Part shown: piece by piece, positions 8,021-17,076 of the stretch
How the letters are laid out: every line of letters begins with the position of its first letter
Numbering within the stretch: position 1 is the stretch's first letter
Source: Prolixibacteraceae bacterium JC049
Lineage (GTDB): Bacteria; Bacteroidota; Bacteroidia; Bacteroidales; Prolixibacteraceae
Assembly: GCA_023369685.1 (NCBI GenBank)
Contig: SACZ01000013.1
Span: forward strand, 1-50,736
Length of the DNA: 50,736 nucleotides
Reading direction: 5' to 3'
Program-made: the position numbers and the translations under genes
Notes under the pieces: generated by a model
Told to the model about the DNA's origin: nothing
The model's input: only the letters and a program-made list of their open reading frames with translations
Database searches by the model: none

Positions 8021-8608
8021 TTATGGCACAAGTAAATAGGCCACAAATGGGATGTAATCTTTTAAGGCAGTTCGGAATGTTTTTAATGCGCGAGTCATGT
8101 GCTTTTCAACCACTTTTATAGAGATGTCTAGTTCTTCTGCGATTTCACGGTTTTTCATCTCTTTAAAGCGACTCATTTCAAATACTCTGCGACATTGAGG
8201 GGGTAATTGAGCTAGTGTTTCCTGGATAATTTGTTCAATCTCTTCCACGACGAAAGCAGAAGAATCGATCTCCAATAATGCACTTCGGTTTAGCTCCAAT
8301 TCAGATTCATCCATGATTTCGTTGACAAATAACTTCTGACAGTATTTTTGATCACGTAATCGGGTTAAGCAGTTATTCTTGGCAACAGTAAACAGATAGG
8401 CTCCCAGGTTGGTGTTTTCAAGTAATGCTTCTCGTTTTTGCCAAAGGGTCATAAATGTTTCTTGAATGATGTTTTCCACCAGGTCGCTTTGTGGAATAAA
8501 TTCAAGAACAAAGTAATAGAGGCGCGGATAGAATAGTTGATGCACCTTCTTAAAAGAAGATTCATCGCCTTTTCGTATACCATCTACTAACCCTTTTTCT
8601 TGAAACAT
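8021..8608 (-). CDS. ECF sigma factor
   Basis: A 195-aa sigma-70 family factor of the extracytoplasmic type. Region 2 is visible as FKKVHQLFYPRLYYFVLEFI and ENIIQETFMTLWQKREALLE with the -10 recognition helix AYLFTVAKNNCLTRLR. Region 4 is visible as LPPQCRRVFEMSRFKEMKNR followed by EIAEELDISIKVVEKHMTRA, the -35 binding helix-turn-helix. It should be held by the adjacent FecR protein until SusC senses ligand. An alternative ATG at 8632 is rejected because a good promoter (-7 box 8630-8637) would start transcription inside or after that codon. It is the first gene of the sigma-FecR-SusC-SusD unit. Confidence 0.94.
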   Translation of the reverse strand: MFQEKGLVDGIRKGDESSFKKVHQLFYPRLYYFVLEFIPQSDLVENIIQETFMTLWQKREALLENTNLGAYLFTVAKNNCLTRLRDQKYCQKLFVNEIMDESELELNRSALLEIDSSAFVVEEIEQIIQETLAQLPPQCRRVFEMSRFKEMKNREIAEELDISIKVVEKHMTRALKTFRTALKDYIPFVAYLLVP

Positions 8609-8629
8609 ATCTTGTTTGTGTGTGCAGTG

Positions 8630-8660
8630 CAAAGCTAAAAAACGTTTACAGATGTGCCAA
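8630..8660 (-). promoter_or_regulatory. Bacteroidota-type promoter of the sigma gene
   Basis: On the minus strand TTG (8660-8658), a 20-base spacer and TAGCTTTG (8637-8630) match the -33 TTTG / -7 TAnnTTTG consensus. The predicted start of transcription near 8623 favours the ATG at 8608. Confidence 0.6.
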
Positions 8661-8793
8661 TATTGATCGATAATATTTCAAATGTGGAATGAGTCTGTGG
8701 AGGATAACAAAACTTAGATGATTCCTGAATAATATGTTGCACCCTAGGTAAAATAGGTTAGCAAAATAATTTGCTAACCTATTCATTTTCAGG

Positions 8794-8868
8794 TCGGGAT
8801 GAGAAGATTCGAACTTCCGACCCCACGCCCCCCAGACGTGTACTCTAACCTGGCTGAGCTACATCCCG
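8794..8868 (-). tRNA. tRNA-Pro (anticodon GGG)
   Basis: The minus strand folds as a 75-nt cloverleaf. The acceptor stem is CGGGATG/CATCCCG with discriminator A, and the D-arm is GCTCAGCCAGGTTAGAGT. The anticodon stem CACGT/GCGTG encloses the loop CTGGGGG, giving anticodon GGG. The T-arm is TCGGAAGTTCGAATCTTC-like with the invariant TTCGAAT. The 3' CCA is not encoded (CCT follows). Confidence 0.93.
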
Positions 8869-9082
8869 ATTGACTTCTCCGAACCGGAGAATGCAGGGCA
8901 AAAGTAGAGGAATCGGCCATATTCTGCAAGAAAAAATAATAAAAAATACGAATGAAACGATTGGGGTAAATTTCGTTGGCTTTTAGTGAGGAACTTAGCA
9001 TATGGAAAACAATCCTTATAAATTTTGTAAATGACCTCTTAAAACTAATTTATTCCTCATTTTTCTTATTGAAGAGATTACT

Positions 9083-9090
9083 TAGATTTG
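9083..9090 (+). promoter_or_regulatory. -7 box of trxB
   Basis: TAGATTTG fits TAnnTTTG exactly. No clear -33 TTTG is seen at the right distance. Transcription from about 9097 would exclude the in-frame ATG at 9088 and leaves the start at 9175 with a leader of about 80 bases. Confidence 0.45.
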
Positions 9091-9174
9091 TATTGGAAAA
9101 ACAAAAAACATTGTTCAGCTATGGAATTTTTCGATAAATTAGATTTAAATAACGATACACAAGCAGAAAATAAG

Positions 9175-10125
9175 ATGAGCGAAAATACAGAACACGTAAA
9201 ATGCCTTATTATTGGTTCGGGTCCTGCTGGATATACAGCAGCAATTTATGCGTCAAGAGCTAATATGACTCCGGTTATGTATGAAGGATTACAGCCAGGA
9301 GGACAATTGACAACTACTACTGAAGTAGAAAATTTCCCAGGCTACCCGGAAGGTGTTACCGGACCGGTTATGATGGAAGATCTTAAAAAGCAGGCACAAC
9401 GTTTTGGTGCAGATATCCGTTGGGGATTAGCCACTGCTGTTGATTTTTCGACTATGCCTCGAAAAGTAACTATCGATGGAAATAAAACCATTGAAGCAGA
9501 CACTGTAATTATCGCTACTGGCGCCACAGCAAAATATTTGGGATTGGAAGACGAGCAGAAATATGCAGGATCGGGAGTTTCAGCATGTGCTACTTGTGAT
9601 GGATTCTTCTACCGTGGAAAAGATGTTGCTGTAGTAGGAGGTGGAGATACTGCTGCTGAAGAAGCATTGTACTTAGCCGGACTTTGTAACAAAGTATATT
9701 TGATTGTTCGACGAAATGAAATGCGTGCTTCAAAAGTAATGCAAGAGCGTGTGTTTAAAACTGAAAACATTGAAGTGCTTTGGGAACACCAAACTAAAGG
9801 TTTAACAGGTGAAGGAGTAGTTGAAGGAGCAGTTCTTTACAAGAAAAAAGGTACTCCGGAAGAGGAAGAAGTGACTATTAAAATTGATGGATTCTTCTTA
9901 GCAATCGGACATAAACCGAATTCTGATATCTTCGCTGAATATATTGATGTGGATGAAGTAGGTTATATCAATACTGTTGCAGGTACAGCACAAACTAATG
10001 TTGAGGGAGTATTTGCATGTGGTGATGTACAAGATTCTCACTATCGTCAGGCTGTTACTGCTGCCGGATCGGGTTGTATGGCTGCAATTGATGCAGAACG
10101 CTACTGGTCTGAAAAGTTTGCTTAA
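9175..10125 (+). CDS. trxB: thioredoxin reductase
   Basis: A 316-aa flavoprotein that passes electrons from NADPH through FAD and a redox disulfide to thioredoxin. The FAD dinucleotide fold is LIIGSGPAGYTAAIYASRAN near the N-terminus. The active-site pair is CATC near residue 140 (SACATCDGFFYRG). The NADPH-binding motif is VVGGGDTAAEEALYL, and the C-terminal FAD motif is GVFACGDVQDSHYRQAVTAAGSG. The length matches the bacterial family (about 310-320 aa). Upstream in-frame ATGs at 9088 and 9121 would add residues with no family counterpart and are disfavoured by the promoter position. It is a single gene, closed by a strong terminator. A TlpA-like thioredoxin is encoded 4 kb away but in a different transcription unit. 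Confidence 0.95.
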   Translation: MSENTEHVKCLIIGSGPAGYTAAIYASRANMTPVMYEGLQPGGQLTTTTEVENFPGYPEGVTGPVMMEDLKKQAQRFGADIRWGLATAVDFSTMPRKVTIDGNKTIEADTVIIATGATAKYLGLEDEQKYAGSGVSACATCDGFFYRGKDVAVVGGGDTAAEEALYLAGLCNKVYLIVRRNEMRASKVMQERVFKTENIEVLWEHQTKGLTGEGVVEGAVLYKKKGTPEEEEVTIKIDGFFLAIGHKPNSDIFAEYIDVDEVGYINTVAGTAQTNVEGVFACGDVQDSHYRQAVTAAGSGCMAAIDAERYWSEKFA

Positions 10126-10152
10126 ACAAAGAACTTAGCATAGTAAAATATA

Positions 10153-10190
10153 AAAGAGGTGACTTTCAATTTAGTCACCTCTTTCTTTTT
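10153..10190 (+). terminator. intrinsic terminator after trxB
   Basis: AAAGAGGTGAC and GTCACCTCTTT form an 11-bp perfect stem (10153-10163 with 10174-10184) followed by CTTTTT. The A-run on the left means it could also serve the convergent gene ending at 10226. Confidence 0.85.
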
Positions 10191-10225
10191 GTAATCTTTT
10201 TGGGAGCGAAGAAAGGGAGAAAGCA

Positions 10226-11401
10226 TTATCTTTTAAGGTTGATCACCATTAAAACAGGATTGTCATTATCTAGGAGTTGACTGCCAAGCTGCTTTAATCG
10301 ATCTTTTTCTTTGAGTTTTGTGGAGGTATTTACATCGAATGCTTTATCCTGAATTAACGCTTTCAGTTCAAAGGCATTTACCCACATCAATGCTTTTGAT
10401 TGGTTCTTTTCATTCCAGATATATTTTGGATAAAACTCAGGTCCATTGTCTAATTTATTCATATGTAAAGAAGTATCGCTAAATCTCTTCTCGCTAACCA
10501 GTTGCATTTTATTTAGTGTTCTGTCGAATATAGTATAAACTTTTTTCTTTTTATTTAGTAGAATATATTGGAAAAAGAAAAAGCGATTACTAGCTGTGAA
10601 ATCGATAATTTGCCAGCTGTTTTTAGCTCTGTAGTTATTTTCACTGGACAGATCATTACTGCTTACCCGAAATTGATCTTTGCTCCACAAATAGGCTGGT
10701 TTAATAATATTATCCGAAATAGAATAAATTGTATCATTCAGTAAATTCCAATAATACAACGATTTATTACTGGCAATGAGTTGTGGATGTCCATATTGTA
10801 CGTTAAATGTTGCCTCTTTCTCATGTCCATTAATTTGTTGCTGAACACTTTTGCCATTATTGTTGGTAGACGCATATAGGTTCTTCAGTGGTTTAAATCC
10901 ATATTCATATGGGTAATACAGATGGTTATTAAACCATTTGAATGAATTGAATCCTGTCTGATCAGGAGTAGAGAACTGACGAATATATTTGCCCGAATAA
11001 TCATAAACTTTAACCTTGTTATGAACAAGTATATACACTTCGTTTTTTATTTCATCAATTTCATAATCCCAAATACCGATATACTCATCAGCACCTTTCC
11101 CTTTTCGTCCAATGCTATTCAGGTATTTCCCTTTTTTGTTATATCTGAAAAGACCTTGTGCAGTTTTTATCCAATATCCATCTCCGTTGGCTTTTATATT
11201 TTCAATGTTAGAGAGTTGTTTACCTGAATCTAAAGGAATATACTCTATTGATTCTGTAATTTTATCTATACTGTAACCTTGCTCTATCAGGTTTGCTGGA
11301 GAGATAATGGGAAGATCATTAGCACTTTTTTGACATCCATATAAAAATAGAATAAGAATAGCTGTTGAAGACAGGGAGTTAATAAATCGAATTAAATTCA
11401 T
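10226..11401 (-). CDS. 6-bladed beta-propeller lipoprotein (DUF5128-like)
   Basis: A 391-aa exported lipoprotein. The signal peptide MNLIRFINSLSSTAILILFL ends at a lipobox YGC with the cysteine at 23. The body shows repeated propeller strands. GLFRYNKKGKYLNSIGRKGK, GADEYIGIWDYEID, VYDYSGKYIRQFSTPDQ and the closing NPVLMVINLKR are hallmarks of the Bacteroidota 6-bladed propeller family (PF17170-like). Functions in this family are mostly unknown. Members often sit in envelopes and next to uptake or peptide-modification genes. It is divergent from a pair of related exported proteins beginning at 11608, suggesting a small family cluster. No catalytic motif is visible. Confidence 0.8.
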   Translation of the reverse strand: MNLIRFINSLSSTAILILFLYGCQKSANDLPIISPANLIEQGYSIDKITESIEYIPLDSGKQLSNIENIKANGDGYWIKTAQGLFRYNKKGKYLNSIGRKGKGADEYIGIWDYEIDEIKNEVYILVHNKVKVYDYSGKYIRQFSTPDQTGFNSFKWFNNHLYYPYEYGFKPLKNLYASTNNNGKSVQQQINGHEKEATFNVQYGHPQLIASNKSLYYWNLLNDTIYSISDNIIKPAYLWSKDQFRVSSNDLSSENNYRAKNSWQIIDFTASNRFFFFQYILLNKKKKVYTIFDRTLNKMQLVSEKRFSDTSLHMNKLDNGPEFYPKYIWNEKNQSKALMWVNAFELKALIQDKAFDVNTSTKLKEKDRLKQLGSQLLDNDNPVLMVINLKR

Positions 11402-11607
11402 CTTATAAGTTTTAATGGGTATATGCAGGTATAATATTACTGAATTAAGTTACATAATAAAACAAAATCGATCAAAAAGTAATCGTGAAAATTAGTATGC
11501 TTGAGATTGTGCTGGATAGGAACTGTTACAAATGGGATAATAAATCGTTTATGACAATGGATACAATGAGCGAATGCCAATTTATTTACCAGAAAAGAAT
11601 TATACCG

Positions 11608-12627
11608 ATGAAGCGATTTCTTACTGTGTGCATGTTGTCAATGTGCTATTTATTTTCCTTTTCGCAAGGCGAAATTATTCAATGGAAAACATTTCACAAA
11701 CGAGCAGTTAAACTATCAGAGATTGGCACCAATCCATTTCAGGTGAAGTTACAAACCAATGGTAAAACAGAATTATTCAGGATTCATCAGGTCATTTTAA
11801 CAGATCAATCGATAATGGTTACCGAAGGTCCGGAAAAAAATAAGGGCTTTCCTTATCGGGTGTTGAAGTTTAGTAAAAAGGGGGAATACATTAAAGAGTT
11901 ATTTAATCCTGGAAAAATAGTGAAGGTGGCTTACGATAAAGCTAGAAACCATATTTTTATTCAGCATGGTAATAGTATTAGTCTTATCAATGAAAAGGGA
12001 GAACTAATTGAGGAGTTTAAGACCGAAAATGGATTCTCCCAATTGGCAATTTATAATGGTTATTTGTGGGGAATAAAATTAGACCTAAAGCAAGATGTAA
12101 GTTATTATTCGCTAATCAGATTAGATAGAAATGGGCGAAATAGGAAGGTCATAAAGCGACTAAAAGAGACTGAAGATATATTGCCCCGGATGGGAAGACA
12201 TGGTAGTTTATCCATACATGGCAATCAATTAGTGGTTTCCATGGGATGTAATCATTTCAATCACCTGTTTCAGGTGGAAGGTGATAAACTAAAGCCATTT
12301 ATTACAATGGAAAATAAGTCAGTTCGTTTTTCTGCACGAGATAAACTATTTGCAACCAATGGTTTTGTTAGTGGAAATTATTTATTCTGGGATTACAGTA
12401 GGAACTTTAGAACTTATACCTTGCTGTTAGATATTTCGGAACGAGAAGTTATTGGAATTACAGCCAATAAAAAGCCTGAATCTGCGAAATACGGCTTGAT
12501 AGATGATCTGTTTAATACGGGAACTGTTAAAGTTCGAAACACAGCGCAGTGCAATCACCTGTTTTTTTACCATGCTCCTAAAATGCCTGTAAATTCATTA
12601 AGTCTGTACTTCTTTAAAACGAAATAA
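11608..12627 (+). CDS. secreted propeller-type protein
   Basis: 339 aa from the ATG at 11608, whose product opens with a signal peptide (MKRFLTVCMLSMCYLFSFSQ) ending at SQG. An upstream in-frame ATG at 11485 would bury this signal 41 residues in, so it is rejected. There is no lipobox. The body has blade-like segments (VLKFSKKGEYIKELFNPGKI, ISLINEKGELIEEFKTENGF, SLIRLDRNGRNRKVIKRL) resembling NHL or 6-bladed propellers, in the style of BF3164-like proteins. It is separated by 2 bases from the following propeller lipoprotein, so the two are co-transcribed. The function is unknown, and the beta-propeller reading is inferred from strand spacing and neighbours. Confidence 0.72.
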   Translation: MKRFLTVCMLSMCYLFSFSQGEIIQWKTFHKRAVKLSEIGTNPFQVKLQTNGKTELFRIHQVILTDQSIMVTEGPEKNKGFPYRVLKFSKKGEYIKELFNPGKIVKVAYDKARNHIFIQHGNSISLINEKGELIEEFKTENGFSQLAIYNGYLWGIKLDLKQDVSYYSLIRLDRNGRNRKVIKRLKETEDILPRMGRHGSLSIHGNQLVVSMGCNHFNHLFQVEGDKLKPFITMENKSVRFSARDKLFATNGFVSGNYLFWDYSRNFRTYTLLLDISEREVIGITANKKPESAKYGLIDDLFNTGTVKVRNTAQCNHLFFYHAPKMPVNSLSLYFFKTK

Positions 12628-12629
12628 AC

Positions 12630-13679
12630 ATGCGTATTTTATACTTTTTTTGCCTTTTATTACTCTGTTCATGCAGTAGCTCATCGAAAGATAAACGAGA
12701 AAGGATTCATATTCCAACTGGTTCAAATGATACGATATACTTGTCGAAGATTATGCAACGAATAGATACTATACGGTTAGTTACTTCAGTCGATAATATT
12801 ATCCCAGCTATACGACAATTGGCTTGTAGTCGGGAATATTTCTTTATCAGTTCCGGAAATAAGCTGTTTCAAATGGATAAAAACGGAAAATTTGTCCGGC
12901 ATATCGGACATCAGGGGAAAGGGCCGCAAGAGTTTGAGCAAATAAACGGTATTTGTTGCAGCGAGAAATACCTATATATAAGTAGCCTGAGAAAAATCCT
13001 TTGTTTCAACTTCGATGGAGAATATCAGTTTACTATTAATACTGATTATTGGGCCGATGCCATGCAGTATATAGATGATGAGCTATGGGTAATTGCTAAA
13101 GGTTTTGGGAGTAAAAGTGAAATAATCAATCGCACTTTTGTTAAACGATTTCAAGCTAATGGGGCTGAAAAGGATAGTATTTGCTTAAAACAGATAAAAG
13201 TAAAGAGACAAGTGGGAGCAATGTTGCCGGGGATTCAATATATTTCTGACTTAGGAAATGAGAAGATGGTATACTGCCCGGTACTGGTGAAACTTTCGAA
13301 TTCTATTGATACTTTATTTTCAATGAAAGGGAATAAGTTGATACCAACAAAGATTATTGAGGTGGATAACCCGACACCCGATAAATCGAAGTTGTTGATT
13401 AAAAATATCTTTCAGACGAATCGTTATTTGTGGGCTGAATACCGTCATGATGGTGAGAACAAACTATTTTGCTACGATCTAAAATCTAGGAAAGGGATTA
13501 ATTCATTTACTTTTATGGTAGATGACAAATTCAACACAGGAGAAATACGGTTGTTGCCTGTCGATTTGAAAAATAATAAGCTGTATTTTCAGAAACAAGG
13601 ATATGAGCTGGAAGAGATAATGCCCAATTATACTGAAGACAGTAATCCGATGTTGTTTGTTGTTTATGTGAATGATTAG
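12630..13679 (+). CDS. 6-bladed beta-propeller lipoprotein (DUF5128-like)
   Basis: A 349-aa lipoprotein with signal MRILYFFCLLLLCSC and the lipid-bearing cysteine at 13 or 15. The segment LFQMDKNGKFVRHIGHQGKG followed by PQEF is the family signature, and its counterpart in the 10226 gene is RYNKKGKYLNSIGRKGKGADEY. It ends with the typical SNPMLFVVYVND, as that gene ends with DNPVLMVINLKR. It follows the 11608 gene by 2 bases. The two lipoproteins on opposite strands are clearly paralogs. No function is known. Confidence 0.82.
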   Translation: MRILYFFCLLLLCSCSSSSKDKRERIHIPTGSNDTIYLSKIMQRIDTIRLVTSVDNIIPAIRQLACSREYFFISSGNKLFQMDKNGKFVRHIGHQGKGPQEFEQINGICCSEKYLYISSLRKILCFNFDGEYQFTINTDYWADAMQYIDDELWVIAKGFGSKSEIINRTFVKRFQANGAEKDSICLKQIKVKRQVGAMLPGIQYISDLGNEKMVYCPVLVKLSNSIDTLFSMKGNKLIPTKIIEVDNPTPDKSKLLIKNIFQTNRYLWAEYRHDGENKLFCYDLKSRKGINSFTFMVDDKFNTGEIRLLPVDLKNNKLYFQKQGYELEEIMPNYTEDSNPMLFVVYVND

Positions 13680-13712
13680 TTTTAGTGGAAACAAATAAGC
13701 TGGAAGTTTCTT

Positions 13713-13720
13713 TATCTTTG
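13713..13720 (+). promoter_or_regulatory. -7 box before the YdeI-like gene
   Basis: TATCTTTG matches TAnnTTTG, 22 bases before the ATG at 13742, and lies downstream of the alternative GTG start at 13685. It supports the shorter protein. No -33 box is evident. Confidence 0.4.
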
Positions 13721-13741
13721 GGTAAGAATAAAACTGATCAG

Positions 13742-14323
13742 ATGGCAGAAAAAAGTACAGAAACCTTTCATCCTTCCTCGAAAGCAGAGTGGCGCGACTG
13801 GCTAACGAAGAATCATGATAAAGCGCATTCGGTTTGGTTGATCTTCAATAAGGTTGCTACCGGAAATGTAAATCTAACCTGGAGTGAGGCTGTCGATGAA
13901 GCATTGTGTTTTGGTTGGATTGATAGTGTGAAACGATCAATCGATTCGGAAAAGTACATGCAATATTTTGGAAGAAGAAAGCCAAGTTCAACCTGGTCGA
14001 AAGTGAATAAGGATAAGATTGAGAAACTGACTGCAGAAGGTTTGATGTGTGAGGCTGGAATTCGAAGTGTAGAAATAGCCCAACAGAATGGCAACTGGTC
14101 GATATTAGATGATGTAGAGAACTTGATTTTACCCGATGATTTAGAGGAGCAGATGGCAAAGTATCCCGATTCGAAAATATTCTTCAGCTCATTGAATAAA
14201 GCAATGAAGAAAGGTTTGTTGAGTTGGATTGTTTTAGCGAAGCGGGAAGAGACGCGTAAGAAAAGAATAAAGGAAATTATTGAGAGCACAAAAAAGGGAG
14301 AACTTCCCAAGCGATTTCAGTAA
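13742..14323 (+). CDS. YdeI/OmdA-like protein
   Basis: A 193-aa soluble protein of the family named bacteriocin-protection YdeI or OmpD-associated. The N-terminal domain carries SKAEWRDWLTKNHDKAHSVW and the conserved SEAVDEALCFGWIDSVKRSI and YMQYFGRRKPSSTWSKVNK. The C-terminal helical part carries SSLNKAMKKGLLSWIVLAKREETRKKRI, the segment that ends these proteins. The biochemical role is unsettled. The family name comes from a peptide-resistance phenotype in enterics and should not be taken as function here. A GTG start at 13685 would add 19 residues lacking family counterparts. It is a monocistronic unit closed by the 14336 terminator. Confidence 0.85.
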   Translation: MAEKSTETFHPSSKAEWRDWLTKNHDKAHSVWLIFNKVATGNVNLTWSEAVDEALCFGWIDSVKRSIDSEKYMQYFGRRKPSSTWSKVNKDKIEKLTAEGLMCEAGIRSVEIAQQNGNWSILDDVENLILPDDLEEQMAKYPDSKIFFSSLNKAMKKGLLSWIVLAKREETRKKRIKEIIESTKKGELPKRFQ

Positions 14324-14335
14324 TTATTGAAAATA

Positions 14336-14380
14336 AAAAAGGCAAGAACCAACTTTATGTTAGAGTGTTCTTGCCTTTTT
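14336..14380. terminator. bidirectional terminator
   Basis: AAAAAGGCAAGAAC pairs perfectly with GTTCTTGCCTTTTT over 14 bp, between two convergent genes. It has T-runs in both reading directions. Confidence 0.85.
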
Positions 14381-14397
14381 CTATATCGACTAAGCTA

Positions 14398-14919
14398 TTA
14401 TAAATTCTCTTCGATTGTTTTTAATAGCTTTTTGAATTCAGTTTCATTAAATCCTTTCGATTGGAAAATAATCTTTCCCGACTTGTCTGTTAAGTAGATT
14501 CTAGGGATGAAACGATGAGCAAACTTCGAATAAATTTCGCGTTTCGGATCAGGGTAAAGAGGTAAATTCAGAGTGTGTTCTTTCTTGAATTTTTTCAACT
14601 CCTTGGCATTGTGTTCACGACCAAACACCAATAACTTGAACTGATCGTTGTTTTGATATTTTTTCCAAATCTTTTCATCAATTACAGGAAGCTCTTTGCG
14701 ACAAGGGCCACACCACGTAGCAAAGAAAGTATACATAACCACTTTCCCTTGCAGTTTAGTGGATGACTGCTTCTGTCCTTTATCATCAACATAGTTGAAC
14801 GTAGGAACTTGTTGTCCTACTGTAACCACATCCGATTCGGTAATTGTTTTTACTTTATTTTGTGCTATTGTTGCTGTTGCAAAAAACAATAACCCAATAA
14901 ATATAAATACCTGTTTCAT
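14398..14919 (-). CDS. TlpA-like periplasmic thioredoxin
   Basis: 173 aa from the ATG at 14919, giving a clean signal peptide MKQVFIFIGLLFFATATIAQ. The thioredoxin fold of the TlpA/ResA type shows the active site WCGPC (Cys70, Cys73) in VVMYTFFATWCGPCRKELPV and the cis-proline loop FIPRIYL, with DKSGKIIF beyond it. It should reduce disulfides in the envelope, for example in apocytochromes or secreted proteins. A longer start at 14967 adds 16 residues before the signal and is rejected. It is monocistronic. The substrate is not identifiable. Confidence 0.88.
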   Translation of the reverse strand: MKQVFIFIGLLFFATATIAQNKVKTITESDVVTVGQQVPTFNYVDDKGQKQSSTKLQGKVVMYTFFATWCGPCRKELPVIDEKIWKKYQNNDQFKLLVFGREHNAKELKKFKKEHTLNLPLYPDPKREIYSKFAHRFIPRIYLTDKSGKIIFQSKGFNETEFKKLLKTIEENL

Positions 14920-14984
14920 TTGACTATAGTTTGAGGTAATATTTCTTAGCATTTTAATACAGGGCAAATATATGAATTAGTCGG

Positions 14985-15022
14985 ATAATAAAATACCTCA
15001 AATGAAACTCATTTGAGGTATT
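14985..15022 (-). terminator. terminator of phoH-purC
   Basis: On the minus strand AATACCTCAAATGA and TCATTTGAGGTATT pair over 14 bp and are followed by TTATTAT, 25 bases past the purC stop. Confidence 0.8.
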
Positions 15023-15046
15023 GATAAAATCATAATATTGACTGAA

Positions 15047-16000
15047 TTACTTCAAATTACTTTCAATAAATTCAGTAACATTTTTTTCAATTCTATTGGT
15101 AAGGTTATCCAAATCTGCTTTTAAGAATGAATCACCTGTAATATTCTCGAAAAGTTCAATATAGCGCTCCGAAACTTCGTTGCAATATGCAGGAGTCATT
15201 TCAGGAACTTGTTGCCCGTCTTTTCCTTGGAATCCGTTGGCAATTAGCCATTGACGAACAAATTCTTTCGAAAGTTGCTTTTGACCTTCTCCTTTGTCAA
15301 TGCGCTCCTGGTAACCTTCAGCATAGAAATAACGAGATGAATCTGGAGTGTGAATTTCATCAATCAGGTAAATTTTACCTTCTTTCTTACCAAATTCGTA
15401 TTTCGTATCTACTAAGATTAGCCCCATTTTCTCAGCAATTTCAGTTCCTCTTTGGAACAACGCGCGAGTATATGCTTCTAATTGTTCGTACTCTTCTTTG
15501 GTAACAAGACCTTGAGAAATGATTTCTTCACGAGAGATATCCTCATCGTGTCCATGATCTGCTTTGGTTGTAGGAGTGATAAGTGGCTGATCGAATTTCT
15601 GGTTTTCTACCATGCCTTCAGGAAGAGGTACTCCACAAAGTGTACGTTTTCCGTCACGGTACTCTCTCCATGCGTGACCAGTAAGGTATCCACGGATAAC
15701 CATCTCAACTTTATAAGGCTCGCAACGATGACCAACAGTTACCATTGGGTCCGGAGTCGCAATTTTCCAGTTAGGAACAATGTCAGATGTGGCATCCAGA
15801 AACTTCTCAGCAATCTGATTTAGTACTTGTCCTTTAAATGGAATTCCTTCAGGAAGTACTACGTCGAAAGCAGAAATACGGTCCGAAACAACCATAACTA
15901 AATACTCATCGTTGATGTTGTAAACATCACGTACTTTTCCTTTGTAAACGTCTTTCTGTAATGGAAAGTTGAAATCTGTTTTTACTAAAGCTTTACTCAT
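15047..16000 (-). CDS. purC: SAICAR synthetase
   Basis: A 317-aa phosphoribosylaminoimidazole-succinocarboxamide synthase, which joins aspartate to CAIR using ATP in purine synthesis. The signatures are the N-terminal [20 protein letters not shown] followed by [19 protein letters not shown], then the aspartate/CAIR region [20 protein letters not shown], and near the C-terminus [10 protein letters not shown] and [15 protein letters not shown]. The size fits the long, eukaryote-like form common in Bacteroidota. It is the second gene after phoH, with a 34-base gap, a pairing I recognise from many genomes of this phylum. No purine-riboswitch-like structure was noticed. Confidence 0.97.
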   Translation of the reverse strand: MSKALVKTDFNFPLQKDVYKGKVRDVYNINDEYLVMVVSDRISAFDVVLPEGIPFKGQVLNQIAEKFLDATSDIVPNWKIATPDPMVTVGHRCEPYKVEMVIRGYLTGHAWREYRDGKRTLCGVPLPEGMVENQKFDQPLITPTTKADHGHDEDISREEIISQGLVTKEEYEQLEAYTRALFQRGTEIAEKMGLILVDTKYEFGKKEGKIYLIDEIHTPDSSRYFYAEGYQERIDKGEGQKQLSKEFVRQWLIANGFQGKDGQQVPEMTPAYCNEVSERYIELFENITGDSFLKADLDNLTNRIEKNVTEFIESNLK

Positions 16001-16034
16001 TGTGATTATGTTTTATGTAGGTATATGTTTGATG

Positions 16035-16991
16035 TTATTCGGCTTCTTCTGTAAATTTATTATAGGCTTCAACAATTCGTTTTACTAATTTGTGTCTCAC
16101 AATATCGCTCTTGTCGAATTGGATAAATCCAATTCCCTTAACTCCTTTTAAAATCTTTAAAGCTTGAACCATTCCCGATTTCTGTTTTTTTGGCAAATCA
16201 ATCTGGGTTATATCACCAGTAATAATAAACTTGGTGTTTTGTCCCATTCGGGTTAAGAACATCTTTAATTGATTCTCGGTTGTGTTTTGAGCTTCATCTA
16301 AAATAACAAATGCATTGCTTAGTGTTCTTCCACGCATAAATGCCAGCGGTGCAATTTGTATGACTTGATCATTCAGGAATTCTTCCAGCTTTTTAGGAGG
16401 AATCATGTCCTTCAGTGCATCATATAAAGGTTGAAGGTACGGATCAATCTTTTCTTTTAAGTCGCCAGGAAGAAAACCCAGATTCTCGCCAGCTTCCACT
16501 GCTGGTCTACTTAAAATGATTTTACGTACTTCTCTATTTTTTAATGCTTTTACTGCTAATGCAATTGCGGTATATGTTTTTCCTGTTCCGGCAGGTCCAA
16601 GAGCAAAAAGCAAATCGTTTTTAGCAGTGGCATCCACTAACTTTTGCTGATTGGGAGTTCGAGCCATAATAGGCTTTCCTGTATTACCAAAAAGCAGAAC
16701 GTTGTTGTTCTTCAGGTTCTCGTGAGCATTGGCATCGAAATCACCTAACATGACCTCTTTTATTAATGCATCAGGAAGAAGATTGAAATTGTTATAATAG
16801 GTGAATAGGTAATCTACTTTGTTCGAAAAATCTTTTATATCCTCTTCTGCTCCGCACACCTTTATAATGCTACCTCTTGCTACCAGTTTTAGTTTCGGAA
16901 AATAGGTAGACATCAGGTCGAGCTTACTGTTGTTTACTCCAAAAAAATCGATAGGCTCAATGCCTTTTAACGGGATATCTTTTTCAAACAT
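16035..16991 (-). CDS. phoH: PhoH-family ATPase
   Basis: A 318-aa cytosolic P-loop ATPase of the PhoH/YbeZ group, linked in other bacteria to RNA metabolism with YbeY. Walker A is GPAGTGKT at residues 133-140, the sensor stretch IILSRPAVEAGENLGFLPGD follows, and Walker B is FVILDEAQN. The closing arginine motif region is LKMFLTRMGQNTKFIITGD. The N-terminal KH-like part (LKLVARGSIIKVCGAEED) is also family-typical. The start at 16991 is chosen because the promoter at 17048-17076 places the transcript start downstream of the alternative ATG at 17069, and because the extra 26 residues would be a hydrophobic extension foreign to this cytosolic family. It is co-transcribed with purC. Confidence 0.93.
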   Translation of the reverse strand: MFEKDIPLKGIEPIDFFGVNNSKLDLMSTYFPKLKLVARGSIIKVCGAEEDIKDFSNKVDYLFTYYNNFNLLPDALIKEVMLGDFDANAHENLKNNNVLLFGNTGKPIMARTPNQQKLVDATAKNDLLFALGPAGTGKTYTAIALAVKALKNREVRKIILSRPAVEAGENLGFLPGDLKEKIDPYLQPLYDALKDMIPPKKLEEFLNDQVIQIAPLAFMRGRTLSNAFVILDEAQNTTENQLKMFLTRMGQNTKFIITGDITQIDLPKKQKSGMVQALKILKGVKGIGFIQFDKSDIVRHKLVKRIVEAYNKFTEEAE

Positions 16992-17047
16992 ATATTGATT
17001 TGATCCAATGTAAAAATATTGTGATTCTCCTAACAATAGGATAAAGG

Positions 17048-17076
17048 CAAAAATAGTCACTTTTACCAAATTCCAA
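17048..17076 (-). promoter_or_regulatory. promoter of phoH-purC
   Basis: The minus strand has TTG (17076-17074), 18 bases, then TATTTTTG (17055-17048), a good TAnnTTTG box. The predicted start is near 17041. Confidence 0.5.

Noticed and set aside
8789-9001. 70-codon minus-strand frame over the tRNA-Pro
   Set aside because: It is the translation of tRNA DNA and its flanks; the cloverleaf explains the sequence.
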